The translations under genes were made by a program, and so were the position numbers. The notes under the pieces are model-generated. The model did not search any database and was not told the origin of the DNA. It saw only the letters and a list, made by a program, of their open reading frames with translations. Positions 46,135-58,053 of a stretch of 64,000 nt of DNA are shown piece by piece. Position 1 is the stretch's first letter. Each line of letters begins with the position of its first letter. The stretch comes from Coenobita brevimanus (Eukaryota; Arthropoda; Malacostraca; Decapoda; Coenobitidae), in NCBI GenBank assembly GCA_032717465.1, contig CM064657.1:24534658-24598657 (forward strand). Direction: 5' to 3'.

Positions 46135-46371
46135 TGTAACTTGCAATACTTTGGTGATAGAAACTCCGTGTACAAACAGCTAGATAAGGAGTTTATTACA
46201 AGCTCACAGTAAAACAGTCTGCCCGAGTCGGCTGTCTGCTAAGAACTGATGCAATAACGCCGTCTTCAGGCGTGGGAGAGCATGCTGACCTAGCAAATTT
46301 AGTGGGGGCATGTATGCATTGGGGGGGGGACATATATACATCGGGGGTAGACATATTGTGGAGGGGGTACA
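46135..46371 (-). repeat. 5' LTR of the env-bearing element, 237 bp
   Basis: TG...CA ends (minus strand TGTACCCCCTCC ... AAGTTACA). An arthropod-type initiator TCAGTT at 46,249-46,244 and an AATAAA signal at 46,197-46,192 define a short U3-R-U5 layout. No TATA box was seen. A G run (9 bases here, 10 in the other LTR) lies near 46,321. Confidence 0.9.
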
Positions 46372-46375
46372 CCTT

Positions 46376-48281
46376 CCTAAAGCCTCCCTGATCTTCTCCA
46401 ACTAATTTCTCTGTTCCTTCTCTAACTCTGTCAATAAGTATCCTACCATACACTTTTCCTATTATACTAAGAAGACAAATGCCCCTATGATTACCACACA
46501 CTTCTTTTTCCCCTGTTCCTTTGTACAAGGGAATAATTATACCTGACTTCCAATCCTCCGGGACTTTACCTTCCTCCCAGGCCAATTTGCACATCTTCCA
46601 CATCCATTCTACTATTATCTCTCCCCCATGCTTCAGCTTTTCACCACACACTCCATCAATTCCTGGGGCTTTCCCCGATTTAACTATCTTCATTGCTTCC
46701 ACAACTTCTATCCTACTGATTTCTTCCTGTCTTCTCACCTCCCTCCTTCTCCCAGCCATTCCCCAGCCACTTATACTCGCATTATTTCCATCCTCTATGT
46801 TCAACAAATCCTTAAAGTGTTCTCTCCATCTGCTCACTTTTTCTCCCTTCTCCACTAGTAATATACCATTTTTATCTTTCACTCCCATGCTAACTTCACT
46901 TCCACCCTGTCTTACTCTTTTCACCTCTCTCCAGAACATTTTCTTACAGTCCCTCCACTTTACACTCAAATTCCTTCCAAATTCCTCATCCACTCTCTTC
47001 TTACTCTCTCTTACTAATCTTTTCACCTCTCTCTTTCTTTTTACATATAACTCTCTCTTCCGCCTCTCAAATTCTTCCACGCCCCTATTTCTCATCCATT
47101 CATTGTATGCTTTCTTCTTTTGTGCCACAGCCTGTTTCACCTCTTCATTCCACCACGCTGTTCCTTGCACCCCCCTCCGTCTTCTCTTCCTTCCACACAC
47201 CACATCACATGCTGCACATATTTCTTCTGTAAATATCTTACACGTCTCCCATCTGCTCCAATTCATATTTGCCCAATCGTTCCTCCACTTCTCTCTTATA
47301 CTCTGCCTTTTTCTCATCCTCTTGTAACCTTTCCACTCTCCTTGCAACTACTCCTTCCTCTCGTCTTTCCCTTCTTCTATTCCTCCATCTTTCTTGAATT
47401 CTAATACTGGCCACCACCAAGTAGTGGTCTGAAAGTCCACTCCCCCAACCTCTATAAACTCTTGCATCCATTACACATCTTCGCATCCTTTCATCCACAC
47501 ACACATAATCAATCATTGCCTTCCTTTCATTCAGTTCACCACCCACCCTTCTCATCACTCGCCATGTATACCTGTGGATCATTTTATGCCTGAAGAGGGT
47601 ATTGGCTATCACCAACCCCCTCCCAGCACAAATGTCCACTAACGCAGTCCCATTCTCATCCATCTCAGCAGGCACACCCCACTCACCAGCTATTCCATCC
47701 ACCTTCACATTCCCAACTTTACCATTCATATCACCAATCAAAAACACTCTCTCATTCCTTCCAAACTTTTCCATGCACACTTCTACATTTGTCCAGAACT
47801 CTTCTCTCACTCTTGTAGCACGATCTTGCGCTGGCGCATACACACACACAATTGCCCACATTTGTATTCCAACTTTCAACTTTACCCACACAATCCTTGA
47901 CCCAACTGATCCATACTGTCTTATGCTCCTCTTCCATCATTTACTCACAACTTTACATACTCCTTCCTTTGCCCTGTCATTCTCACCTACTCCTGCACAT
48001 ATACCCCATCCATACTCCCATTCCCTCACACTTTCTCCTCTCCATTTTGTTTCAGTTATTTCACATACATCCACTTTCGCACCCTCAAGCACCTGGACAA
48101 TCTCTCTCTCTTTCACCCCATCATTCTCTCCCCTTACATTCCACGTTCCGATAACCATGTCCTTTGTCCGGTCCTTGGTCGTCATCGTTTGGTCAGTCCT
48201 TGTCCGAGGCCTATTGTTTGTTTTTTTAGTTAGTTGTTTTCCGGGGAGGGGCACTAACCCTTCGCCAACCCTTTTAGTCAC
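46376..48281 (-). pseudogene. R7 endonuclease and N-terminal RT
   Basis: Starts with MVIGTWNVRGENDGVKER (about 48,158), the N-terminal endonuclease motif. ITETKWRGES, VYAPAQDRATR, LIGDMNGKVGN and GLSDHYLVVA follow, giving the Asn, Glu, Asp-Asn and SDH elements of an AP-type endonuclease that nicks target DNA. The basic linker KRKREVKRLVRESKKRVDEE leads to RT sequence KSGKAPGIDGVCGEKL and WKSGIIIPLYKG. Breaks: TGA at 47,937 and a one-base shift near 47,240. The LTR element enters after GEDQGGFRK; the frame resumes correctly on the other side at 37,537. Confidence 0.85.
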
Positions 48282-48850
48282 CTTTTACGACAAGCAGGGA
48301 TACTGGGGGAGTATTCTTGAAAAACCCCCCTACCCCCAGTAAATCACTTGTATTTTATCACAGTAAATCAGAATATAATATAAAATAACACTTTCAGCCA
48401 CTCTCGCATGATTTCCGTGTGATTTGGGTTCGTATTGTTTCTTATTATTTACAAGAGAGAGGGGGGGGGGAGAGCAGCAAAACGGTTTAGACCAGCTCAT
48501 CGAGGGTATGTGTACACTTGTGCGTGTATGTACATATACTAGTTTCCTATGATTTTCATACAATATTCTGTTGTTTACGTTAGACTTAAGCAAAACAGTA
48601 ACAGTGTGAGGAAAATCATTACAAACTTTATCAAACTCCATGAATGACTTTTATTACCACTTACTTTTATAAAGCTTGTTGATATAATGTCATGAGTCAT
48701 TTCATAGCATACCTGCCCAGTTTGCAGCAGCAAATATATTCGCTACCTAATGCACTTAGCATCATGACTTCTCTGACTATTGCAAAAATATCACTAAATC
48801 ACTTGTATTGTATCACAGTAATTCACAATATAGTATAACACTTTCAACCA

Positions 48851-51467
48851 TCTAGACCAACATACCCATATCCCACACCAAGCCCTCTTCCTCCCATCAT
48901 CTCCAGACATCACTTTCTGCTCCCCAAACCTCGCCCCCACTGCACCATGGAGAGTGGTCAAAACCCTAGGTTCTGATCACCTCCCAATCATCACCACTAC
49001 CAAAACCAGAATCGCCCCAGCTGGCCACAAACACACATACACTAATTATAAGAGAGCCAACTGGAAGGCCTTTGTAACTGAAACAGAACAACATTTCGAA
49101 ACACTAAATAGTACACCCATCACAAACATCAACACCGCTGTGCACACTTTCAATACAATTATACAAAACGCAGACAAAAGACACATCCCTAGAGGCAACA
49201 GAAAGAGACACAACCCCAACTTCACACCAGAAATTCAAGGCCTCATCAGACAACGGAACACACTGCGACACTCCCCAACACCCCCCACACAAGACACCGT
49301 TCAACAAATACAAGAACTCAACACTCAAATAAACAATAAAATATCAGAACAGCAAACACTAAACTGGAAAAATTACCTCCAAACACTTGACCACAAAACA
49401 AACATCAGCAAACTCTACAAAACACTAAACAGCATCACACTTTCCAACAGCAACACCACACAATCACACGCTGCCATCACAACAACAGACACCATACCCT
49501 CAAACAAACAACAAGCAAACACTCTCATCCATCACTTTTCACAAGTCAGCCATCTAAACCCCTATCCCGAGGACCGACTTATCATCCGACTTGAGACAGT
49601 TCCCCACAGACCCAGGCTAAGCACCTTTCACTTACAACCAGACGAAGCACATCATTAACAACCTCAAGCACTCATCTGCCTGTGGACTAGACAACATAAG
49701 CAACATTCACCTTAAACTCCTTGGACCACAAGGCATACAAGCACTCACCAGCATATCAAACTACAGCTACTCACATAACATAATACCCAACATCTGGAAG
49801 CATGGCATTATCAGCACTATCCCTAAACCCAACAAAGACCCCACGTTACCCTCCTTACACCGCCCCATCACACTCCTCTGCACCCCCTCCAAAGTCACTG
49901 AATGACTGGTACTACAACTAATCACACCTCACATTCCCCTATCCCAGTCACAACATGGCTTTAGGCCACAACACTCCACAAACACTCTTCTTACAGACCT
50001 AACACAGAGAGTTTTCGATGGCATAAATTCAGCTAGGCCACCACACAGAACACTCCTAATCACTCTAGACATTAGCAAAGCTTTTGATGCCATCCCCCGC
50101 CACAACCTCACAAACAAAATACTCAACACAAACATGCTTAATAACACAAAAAGATGGCTGGCAAACTACTTAGCAAGCAAATGTGCACACTTAACATTTG
50201 CTGGTCAATCTTTGAACATCAGAAACTTCACAAACGGCATCCCCCAAGGATCTGTTTTGTCCCCTACACTCTTTAACCTATACATGCATGACATACCCAC
50301 ACCCCACACACCACAGATACACATAGCTTCCTATGCAGATGATATAACACTTACATGTACGCACCAGAACGCAAACACAGCTGCACACATCATTCAACCT
50401 TACCTCAACACACTACACGAATGTTTCACCACAAACAGGCTCAAAATAGCCCCAGCCAAATCTACAGTGACCCTTCTCACAAACTGGACAGCAGAACAGT
50501 CACATCCCACACCTCACCATAAACAACACTCCCTTACGACACACACACACACACCCAAAATCCTTGGTGTAACATACAAAACATCAATATCATTTAAACA
50601 GCACATCGCAAACATTAAAAATAAAATAACACCAAGACTCAGTGCTTTGAGGTCACTTGCCCATACAACATTCGGACACAACAAAGAAACCACCACCACA
50701 GTATACAAACAATACATACATTCAGTGATGAATTATGAAAGCCCTGCCTGGGCTTCTAACCTCACCAAAACATGCTGCAACACTCTACAAACCATACAGA
50801 ACAAGGCCCTAAAAATAATCACAGGCTGTACTGTTACTACACTCACAGACTACCTTCACCAAGAAACCAAAGTCCTCAAAGTCAAGGATCACCTAAACAT
50901 GAGAGGCGCCCAGTTTCTTGCTGCAGCCTCCACAAACCACAACATCCACTATATTACATGGCAGCACATCCATCCACACCAAGGAACATCAAAACAACAC
51001 CCAGCACACGATACCATACAGAAATACTGTCATCTCTCCCCTCTTGCCCACCTCAGACCAGCTTCCAGAAGCATATCCACACTCAGATCACTCGCCGCTC
51101 CATTCAGACGCTTAAAGACAACACACAGCTGCATGCCCGGCCTCCTGACATCCATCCTTCTGGATCCTATCTCCCTTGTGAAGACAGGGTCCACCTGGCC
51201 AGGCTGAGAGGTAGGCGCCATCCATCCCTCTTAAGCTACCAGAAGAGACTGGATGACTCCGTCGCTGATGCCTGTCCAGGATGCAACACAGCACCCCATG
51301 CTATTAAGCACATTATGGAAGACTGCATTGCACACCATCACTTACGCCAACGACACAACATACACTCTTTGAGAGCTCTGTGGGAAAGCCCGGTCTCAGC
51401 CATGGCCTACCTAAGGGACTCGGGGCTGTTCGGCCAGAGTGCCTAGGAAACAGCTACTACTACTACT
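48851..51467 (+). pseudogene. LINE family C, RT with C-terminal zinc knuckle, 5'-truncated
   Basis: Inserted in X3 with a 13 bp duplication ACACTTTCAACCA (48,838-48,850 and 51,468-51,480). The frame 48,954-49,658 starts at the end of the endonuclease (LGSDHLPIITTTKT) and covers the linker. The RT is in 49,660-51,207: [67 protein letters not shown]. The C-terminus (51,150-51,446) has a CCHC knuckle C-x2-C-x8-H-x4-C (CPGCNTAPHAIKHIMEDC). Breaks: frameshift near 49,650, a stop near 49,903, frameshift near 51,150. The tail is a CTA repeat. Jockey/I-group by its RT style; the clade is not assigned. Confidence 0.85.
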
Positions 51468-51715
51468 ACACTTTCAACCACTCTCGTACAATTTCAGTGC
51501 GATTTGGGTGCGTATTGCTTCAAATTATTTACGAGAGGGGGGGGAGGGCAGCAAACCTGTTTAGACCAGCTCATCGAGGGTATGCGTACATGTGTACGTG
51601 TACATACATATACTATTATTTAGTGCTAGGGTAATTATCGGTGTTTAAAAGTTTAATTCCTATAGTTGGAGTCACTCATCTACCAAATGAATTTTTCCTC
51701 ATAACTTCGTTTTCG

Positions 51716-53700
51716 TTTTTAATGGCTCCAACATGCTTGCATGTGTCGGCCTTGGTCACCTAGTGGCGGCTCTCCACGCTGCACGATCCATTGTAGCCTC
51801 CCTGTTCAGTCCCTTAACCCTAAGGTCACACTTAATGACCTCGTCCCATGTCTTTCTCGGTATACCCCTCATAACCCCACCCCCAATATTAACACTTCTC
51901 ACCTTCCTCACCCAATTATCATTCCCCATTCTCTCCACATGTCCAAACCACCTCAATCTACCTCTCCTCATCACAACACCAATACACTCCAGTCCCATCC
52001 TACCTCTCAACTCTTCCATTGTAAACCCAGCCCCTCCAGGCCTTGGACGCAGGGACGCACTGCACATCCACCTAATCATTGTCATTTCTGTACGTCTGAG
52101 CCGGCGAATATCTTCCTCCTTCACTGCCCAGGTCTCATTACCATACAGCATTACACTCCTAACACATGCTGCATACAAAGACCCCTTAGCACGTAGGGAG
52201 AACCCTCTCAATGTCAGGAGAGGCAAGAGCTCCCTGAACTTCTTCCAACCACTTCTCACCCTAGCCACAGAGCTAGCTCCAGCCCCACCTCCAGCACACA
52301 ACATGTCTCCCAAATAACAAAACTCTTCCACACACTCAAGAGATTCACCTGCAAGTTTAATCCTTTCACGTCTGACAATCGCCACCTGCTCACCCCGGCA
52401 CGCCGTACACATAAAATCAGCATTATCTCGCAGTCTACCTCTGATACCACTACATCTCTTATGCACCCATTTATCACACACACCGTACAAGATGGAATTA
52501 CTTCCCACGCCCTTGTGGCAATCTGCACATGGCCACTCTCCCTCGTCTTTGACAGTACTGCCACCAACCCTAGATGTCATCACTTTTGTTTTATCTGCAT
52601 TTACCCTGAAACCCTTTTGCTCCATACCATCTCTCCACTTCCTAAACCTTTCCTCCGCCTCCCTTTTGTTCTCTGCAATCAACACCAAATCATCAGCATA
52701 CAACAACTCCCACGGGAGTCCGTTTCTAAAGTCACGTGAAAGGGCTTCAAGTACCATGATAAACAACATGGGACTCAAGACTGACCCCTGATGCACACCA
52801 ACATTCACGGAAAACTCATCACTCAAATCTCCGTTCACTCTCACCTGGGTTTGAGCACCCACATACATGGCCATAACCACCCTAACCAGCCACTCCTCCA
52901 AGCCAAACTTTCTCATTGCCCACTTCACCACCTCCCTAGGGACTCTGTCAAAGGCCTTTTCCAAATCAACAAAAACAAAATAAAGATCCCTTCTCCTACC
53001 AATATATTTTTCCTGAAGCTGTCGAACAATGAATATGGCATCAGTGGTCCCCCTACCTGGCATAAACCCAAACTGCATCTCATCAATATTCACTCTTTCT
53101 CTAATCATACCTTCTAAAACTCTCTCCATTACCTTCATTATCTGATCTAAAAGCTTTATACCTCTATAATTTCCTCTTTCCAGGGCATCACCCTTCCCTC
53201 TATACACATTTACAATTACACTCTTCAGCCAATCATCTGGGACAACACACTCATAAATAATCCTATTTATCAGGTCAGTGACTAAACTCACCCCTATATC
53301 GCCTGAGGCCTTCAACATTTCGGCAGTCAACCCAGACACACCTGCTTCCTTCCCCACCCTCATCCTGCCTATTGCCTCACTCACAGTAGCAGTATCAATC
53401 AAAGGCCAAGGGCCAGACACTGGATCTGCTGGCTCCAAACCTTCCCTGTCCCAGTCAAACTCCTTATTCAACAACCGGTTATAATGCTCTCCATGCATCT
53501 TTAATATCCTCACTGTTCACCACTACCCTTCCTTCATCATTCTTCACACACTGCTCACCTATAATATCCCGATTATCCCTCTTCACCTGACCTGCCACCC
53601 TAAATATATTTTTCCTTTCCCCATGATTTAGGTTATCAAGTAATTGTCTCTGTGACTCAGACTTTGCCCTGTATACCTCTCTTCTAACCCTATGTGTATC
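51716..53700 (-). pseudogene. LINE family A copy A2, 585-codon RT frame plus an upstream frame
   Basis: The main frame 53,513-51,756 is open. RT: VGKEAGVSGLTAEMLK, VDLEKAFDRVPREVVKWA, VGVHQGSVLSPMLF, LLYADDLVLIA. A Cys/His finger at residues about 320-365 follows (CADCHKGVGSNSIL then WVHKRCSGI and CTAC). In A2 the third metal ligand is Tyr (YGVC) where A1 has Cys. The C-terminal LYAACVRSVMLYGNETWAV region follows. Upstream coding (DTHRVRREVYRAKSESQRQL, 53,700-53,490) is joined by a one-base frameshift near 53,490. The endonuclease is missing, so the copy is 5'-truncated. The tail is AAAAACGAAAACGAA. It is inserted in X3 at the site that R1 uses in X1. Confidence 0.85.
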
Positions 53701-54028
53701 AATTAGTGTGATATCAAATACAGTAGTGCGTGCTTGCACATCCACCATATAGGCACATTAATTGGGACCAAGGTGTCATAACAAACAATACAGTAATAAG
53801 GGCAAGAAAAACAGTTAAGGAAATACTCCCAGCGTCCTAACTTTTCCCCTGATGAATTAATGGCATTAATGAATGAAGTGGCCAAATGGAAGAGTATTAT
53901 ATTTGATTCACTGGGTAATGCCATCACTAAAACAGCCATGAACTGTGCCTGGGATAATGTTACATTTGGAGTGAACAGTGTCAGCAGAGTTCAAGAAGAT
54001 AAAATGCTTTAGTTTACCGGCCCCGGTA

Positions 54029-54168
54029 CTGTATCCACCTGCGGATATTTAAAACCGTGTATGTTATATCCACCTGCGGATATTTAAAACCGTGTATGTT
54101 ATATCCACCTGCGGATATTTAAAACCGTGTATGTTATATCCACCTGCGGATATTTAAAACCATGTATG
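54029..54168. repeat. 35 bp tandem repeat, four units
   Basis: Four near-identical units of TATCCACCTGCGGATATTTA AAACCGTGTATGTTA in the subterminal part of X3. X2 has about two diverged units at 18,490-18,570. The unit echoes the Tigger-like end sequence (ATCCACC/GCGGAT). Confidence 0.9.
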
Positions 54169-55056
54169 TTAACCCTATCAAGTTTCTAGGCTGGGGAGAT
54201 TATGTCTGTGTCAGAGTCAGCCACTCACGCTGATCCACATTTTCGTGGCCTGATTTTTACTTTGATTGCCCTGTGTAAATACACTTTTCATGATAGAATG
54301 TTGGTGTTGGTGTCATTTTAAAGCTGAATAGTTGTACTTTATTGTAGTATGTTCAAAAAAGGAGAACAAATAAGATAAAATGTCAAAATGATGAGTTGAA
54401 GTTAGGCGAAAAGCAAAAATTTTATACCTTGCTCTAGAAAAATATTCGGCAAAAAATAATGAATAAAGATATGTAAATTTGGTTTAAACCATGCAAAAAT
54501 ACAATAAATTACCTTTACAATGATATATAGATTATGGTAATTTTTGCATTTCATTGTGCAGTAAAAAGAAAGGAAAGATGCACAATTTTATTTTAGTCTC
54601 GGCCGCATATTCGCTTCGCGATGTTTTTCTTTGATCAGTCAGTGTAAATACAATTTTTATGATAGGGTACTGGTAGTGGTGTTATTTTGAAGCTTAATAG
54701 ATGTACTTTATCGTAGTATGTTCATAAAAGGAAAACAAAGAAAATAAAAGGTCAACGTGACGAGTTGAAGTTAGGCAAAAGCCAAAAATTTTATACCTTG
54801 CTGTAGGAAAATATTCACCAAGAATAAAGTTATAAAAAAACAAAGCCATGAGTCAGACCAGCTGTGCAGTACTGCCACACATAGAGCAACCATTTCGTGA
54901 CATCATGCTCGAGCCTCTTTGTTATGATGCGTAAATGCGATTTACGGTGAATATTTTACAAAAGTTTCTTAAAATGATGATTAAAAGCGTCATCCGAATC
55001 TCTGAGGTTGGATTTGAAATGACGATTGAAATAGTCATTTGAATCTCAAAGGGTTA
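54169..55056. mobile_element. TTAA-flanked element, 880 bp, inside X3
   Basis: 54,173-55,052 between TTAA copies. Ends are CCCTATCAAGTTTC and (reversed) CCCTTTGAGATTC, a short imperfect inverted repeat. X2 shows the uninterrupted site (TGTGTGTTAAAAACGC near 18,570). Internal 369 bp duplication: GAGTTGAAGTTAGGC at 54,395 and 54,764. No coding. piggyBac-type by target site. Confidence 0.7.
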
Positions 55057-55149
55057 AAAACGAACCATGTATGTTAAAAACGCAGATGTTAAGGAATGAC
55101 TGTACACAAAAACCCAGATAAGTATTTAACTAACACTAACTTATACATA

Positions 55150-57873
55150 CCAACCAGACTTCAACTCGGTCTTTGATTGAAACTCAAAGAAACAGGTGGT
55201 GCACAGTGCCACCTGGCATTCAGCACACCACCACCTTGTCATACGGCGTTGCTGTTGTCAGCACGATGAATTGGCGCAAACATAGCAATGCCAGAAGGCT
55301 TCTTTGCCTGCAGGTGTTGGAGGCACAGCACTTCCAGGTAATGCCTACTGAGGTAGTCCCTGCATTGCAGCCTGTTAGGCAGTTGCTGTACACCGTGCCT
55401 TTGTTTCCCAGCAGGCACAACTTGGCCATATCTCTGCAGGAGGCCGTGAATGACATCCTTCTCAAACTGGCCGAGGGATGTGCTTGTCTGTGTTACGTGC
55501 TTGTAAAGAATGAAGGCATTCAGTACACAGATGTCAAGCAAACATAAGAATGCCTTCTTATACCACTTACAGCACTGCTTCAGACAGTCGATGGTGTCAA
55601 TCTGCACATCACATTTATCGACGAGTCGCATGTTGACATTATAGTCGATAACTACATCAGGCTTGAAGACTGGCTCCCTCGTTCTTTCATCAACCTTGCC
55701 TATGTTTACCAACTTACCTTCATGGACCGTGGAGAGGACATTTACCTTTCGCTTATCATGCCCATGAATAGCAAGGAGTTTACCTGATTTCAAGGTCATG
55801 CACTCCCCCTTCACGGGGCCCTTGGGAATGGATGGCAATGTATCCTCTTTGCATGGACAATGCCACACAATCCAATTTTGTGTTCTCGCAGGTACTTTGC
55901 AAGACTTGGTGCCGTTTAGTAATAATTAGTAAACAGGATATGTTTGCCACAGAAGTACCTGTCCATGAGCTTCTTCAAAACTGAGCCAGAGAAGCTATGG
56001 GAGCCGTCCTTCGATAACTCTGCATCACTTGCTGTATATGCAGTAAAATCTGTCATGAAGCCAGTCTTGCAGTCACACTAAACAAAAAACCTAATTCCAG
56101 ACTGATGACCCTTTGATGGTATGTATTGTATGAAGGCAAGCCATCCCCTGAACAGAACAAGCGACTCGTCGATAACAACTTTCTAGAATGGTCTGAAATA
56201 TGATCTAAATTTTTCCTTCATCATCTCCAAAATCAAGAGAATTTTCCATGATATATCGTTCGGATGCGGGCCCATGTTGGAAGAGAAATGCAGGTACCTG
56301 AGGATGTCAAGGTACATGTCCCATGGCATATACTTACTGAACAGAGGTGTTGATGCAGTATCGTCCACCAACCAGTAGTCATGGATATTGTGTTTTTTAT
56401 GTGTGGCATCAACATTGTCAGTGCAAGCCAAACATACATCACGCATACATTCGTCTTGTCCACTCCTTCATTTTTGCACTTTCATGAATGTGTGAGGTTT
56501 CACCCCAATCACAGCAGTATTCCCTGAATGCATTGATTTCCTTTACAGTGAAATCCATCACTGTCATGGTAAAAAAAACAATTAAAAAATCAGCAGGAGT
56601 GGATGTTGCACTGCAAGGGAATTCTGGCTGCACACCTGCATTTGACCCATGAAACACAGGTATATTGGGCTGAAACTCCCTCCCTTCCTCCCAGGTGAAT
56701 GTCTCCAACATACTACCCTTGGTCCCCTCCTTGCTTGCTGTGCATGTGGCCTGCCTCGTGCCCTGCCCTGGCCCCTATCAGGGCGCTGTGTTGGAGAATA
56801 TGGCGAATAATCGCTTGATGAGGCAGCTGATGGTGGTGGTGGTGGTGAACTGATGATGCTGGTGATTCTGGTGGTGATGATGATGGTGAAAGCAGGTTTT
56901 GGGCATGTGTCTGGCGGCCATAAAATGATCATGGCCATGCACCTGCACTTGTATACCCAGACATACCTGGCTTTGGTGATGAGGCAGGGTCATATTGCAA
57001 GGCAGATGGTGAGGCATGTGGTGAGGCAGGCCGGTGTGGTGAGGCATGTGGTGAAGCAGGCCGGCGTGGTGAGGCACATGGTGAGGCAGGCCGGCGTTGT
57101 GAGACGTGGTGAGGCAAGCCAGCGTGGCAAGGCACATGGTGAGGTAGGCCGGCGTTGTGAGACATGTGGTGAGGCAAGCCAGCGTGGCAAGGCACATGGT
57201 GAGGCAGGCCGGCATGGTGAGGCAATCTGGCGTGGTGAGGCAGGCCAGCGTGGCAAGGCACATGATGAGGCAGGCCGGCATGGTGAGGCAGTCTGGCGTG
57301 GCGAGGCACGCGGTGAAGCAGGTTGAGAACAAGACTAATGACAAGTCGATTGGTTGGTAGAGTGGTTAGTGGAGAGGCTAGTGTAGTGGCAGGTTGAGTG
57401 GAAAATTCCATGGTAGGACTTGAGTCACATGCTGGTGCGAAGCTTGCTCTGCGACACTCCCTCCTCCACCTTCTCCCTTTCTCCACTCCCTACCTCTCTT
57501 CCGTTTTCTCCACCGTGTCAATATCCCCCTCTCCAGGATCGTCAATAGCCTCTGAACCATTTCCATCATCGGAAATGGCAGGTGAACGTACAGGGGGAAA
57601 CAATCAGCACATAGTGGAAAACTCATGATCACCCTTGTCAGCTGATGCATAAGTATCAACACTCATCATGGCGGGGTCGCTTTTTTCAGAGGAAATGTCA
57701 CTTTCCCCACTCACAATTGGCGATAATGCCAAGACTAACAGTCTCTCTGTCACACTATCGCTAAGGCCTTTCCATTTTGGGCCTTTGGACTTCATTAGTG
57801 TTGAAGTCGGCAGCTGTGGGCGCTCAGCCAAGGGTCCGGACACAGGGAAAATTTTCTGCATAGGTCTGTCCAT
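55150..57873 (-). pseudogene. piggyBac transposase, decayed
   Basis: Cut-and-paste transposase of the large TTAA element. From the N-terminus: MDRPMQKIFPVSGPLAERPQ (57,873), a His/Pro-rich tandem-repeat region, then WEEGREFQPNIPVFHG and VMDFTVKEIN (56,700-56,540), then HDYWLVDDTASTPLFSKYM and ILRYLHFSSNM (56,385-56,270). Then DESLVLFRG (first catalytic Asp, about 56,170), CDCKTGF, TNYY at about 55,925 where the second catalytic Asp of DN(F/Y)Y is Thr, DYNVNMRLVDKCDV (third Asp, about 55,640), KWYKKAFLCLLD, and a C-terminal CQVALCTTCFF-type Cys cluster near 55,200. Several frameshifts and stops separate these parts. It begins about 180 bases from the right TIR. Confidence 0.85.
57003..57312. 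repeat. GC-rich minisatellite inside the transposase N-terminus
   Basis: Roughly ten units built from GTGAGGCAGGCCGGCGTG and GTGAGGCACATG (about 30 bp combined). On the transposase strand it gives LPHHVPHHAGLPHH-type repeats. Most other frames through it are also open, which produces spurious proteins. Confidence 0.85.
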
Positions 57874-58053
57874 GATATAGGTATGCAGGCAACTGTAGCG
57901 TGACCAGGATGCACGATGGAGGGTTGCCAGTGGCTATGTGTGGTGGAAATAACCAGCTGAATATTCAGATAATGACACGAAACACTAGACCACTTACACG
58001 TCACCCAGAAGTCCCCGGGTTGACATGTATAGATGACACTTGGACGCGATGGG

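Larger units (their letters stand above)
37538..46375 (-). mobile_element. Ty3/gypsy-type LTR retrotransposon with envelope-like gene (errantivirus-like)
   Basis: 8,830 bp (37,542-46,371) on the minus strand, with a 4 bp target duplication CCTT (37,538-37,541 and 46,372-46,375). Order from the 5' side: LTR, PBS, long leader, gag, protease, RT-RNase H-integrase, envelope-like gene, PPT, LTR. Integrase after RNase H and a GPY/F-like C-terminus place it in Ty3/gypsy. The third ORF places it with envelope-bearing members. The LTRs differ by two substitutions and two small indels, pointing to recent insertion. Several frame breaks mean that this copy is probably defective. Confidence 0.9.
36331..48345 (-). 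mobile_element. LINE family R copy R7, full-length RTE-like element split by an LTR element
   Basis: The duplication AGTAAATC at 36,331-36,338 and 48,338-48,345 brackets it. Without the 8.83 kb LTR element and one CCTT, it is about 3.17 kb, the usual size of RTE-type LINEs. The 5' end (48,337) starts GGGGGTAGGGGGG and has a 5' UTR of roughly 165 bases. The 3' end lacks a real UTR and closes in GGCGTCTGGCAATAGATAG. It is the only copy here with the 5' UTR, and this shows the link to SINE S. Confidence 0.9.
35334..55104. mobile_element. element X copy X3, Tigger/pogo-like, expanded to 19.8 kb by insertions
   Basis: TA at 35,334-35,335 and 55,103-55,104 bound 35,336-55,102. The left end is CAGTGCTCCTTTAATATCCA and the right end, reversed, is CAGTCATTCCTTAACATCTG. 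X sequence is seen at 35,336-36,338, 48,338-48,850, 51,481-51,715, 53,701-54,172 and 55,053-55,102, about 2.3 kb in total. Between these lie R7 (with the LTR element), LINE C, A2 and a TTAA MITE. It sits just downstream of the piggyBac transposase. No transposase of its own is visible. Confidence 0.8.

Noticed and set aside
51733..52317. Plus-strand proteins opposite LINE A2 (and similar ones opposite R, gag and pol)
   Set aside because: Antisense shadows of RT coding sequence, Leu/Ser/Pro/Thr-rich by codon complement, with no domains.
56853..57486. Long His/Pro- or Gly/Arg-rich proteins on both strands
   Set aside because: They follow from the 30 bp minisatellite, which is open in most frames. 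Only the transposase-strand reading has context.
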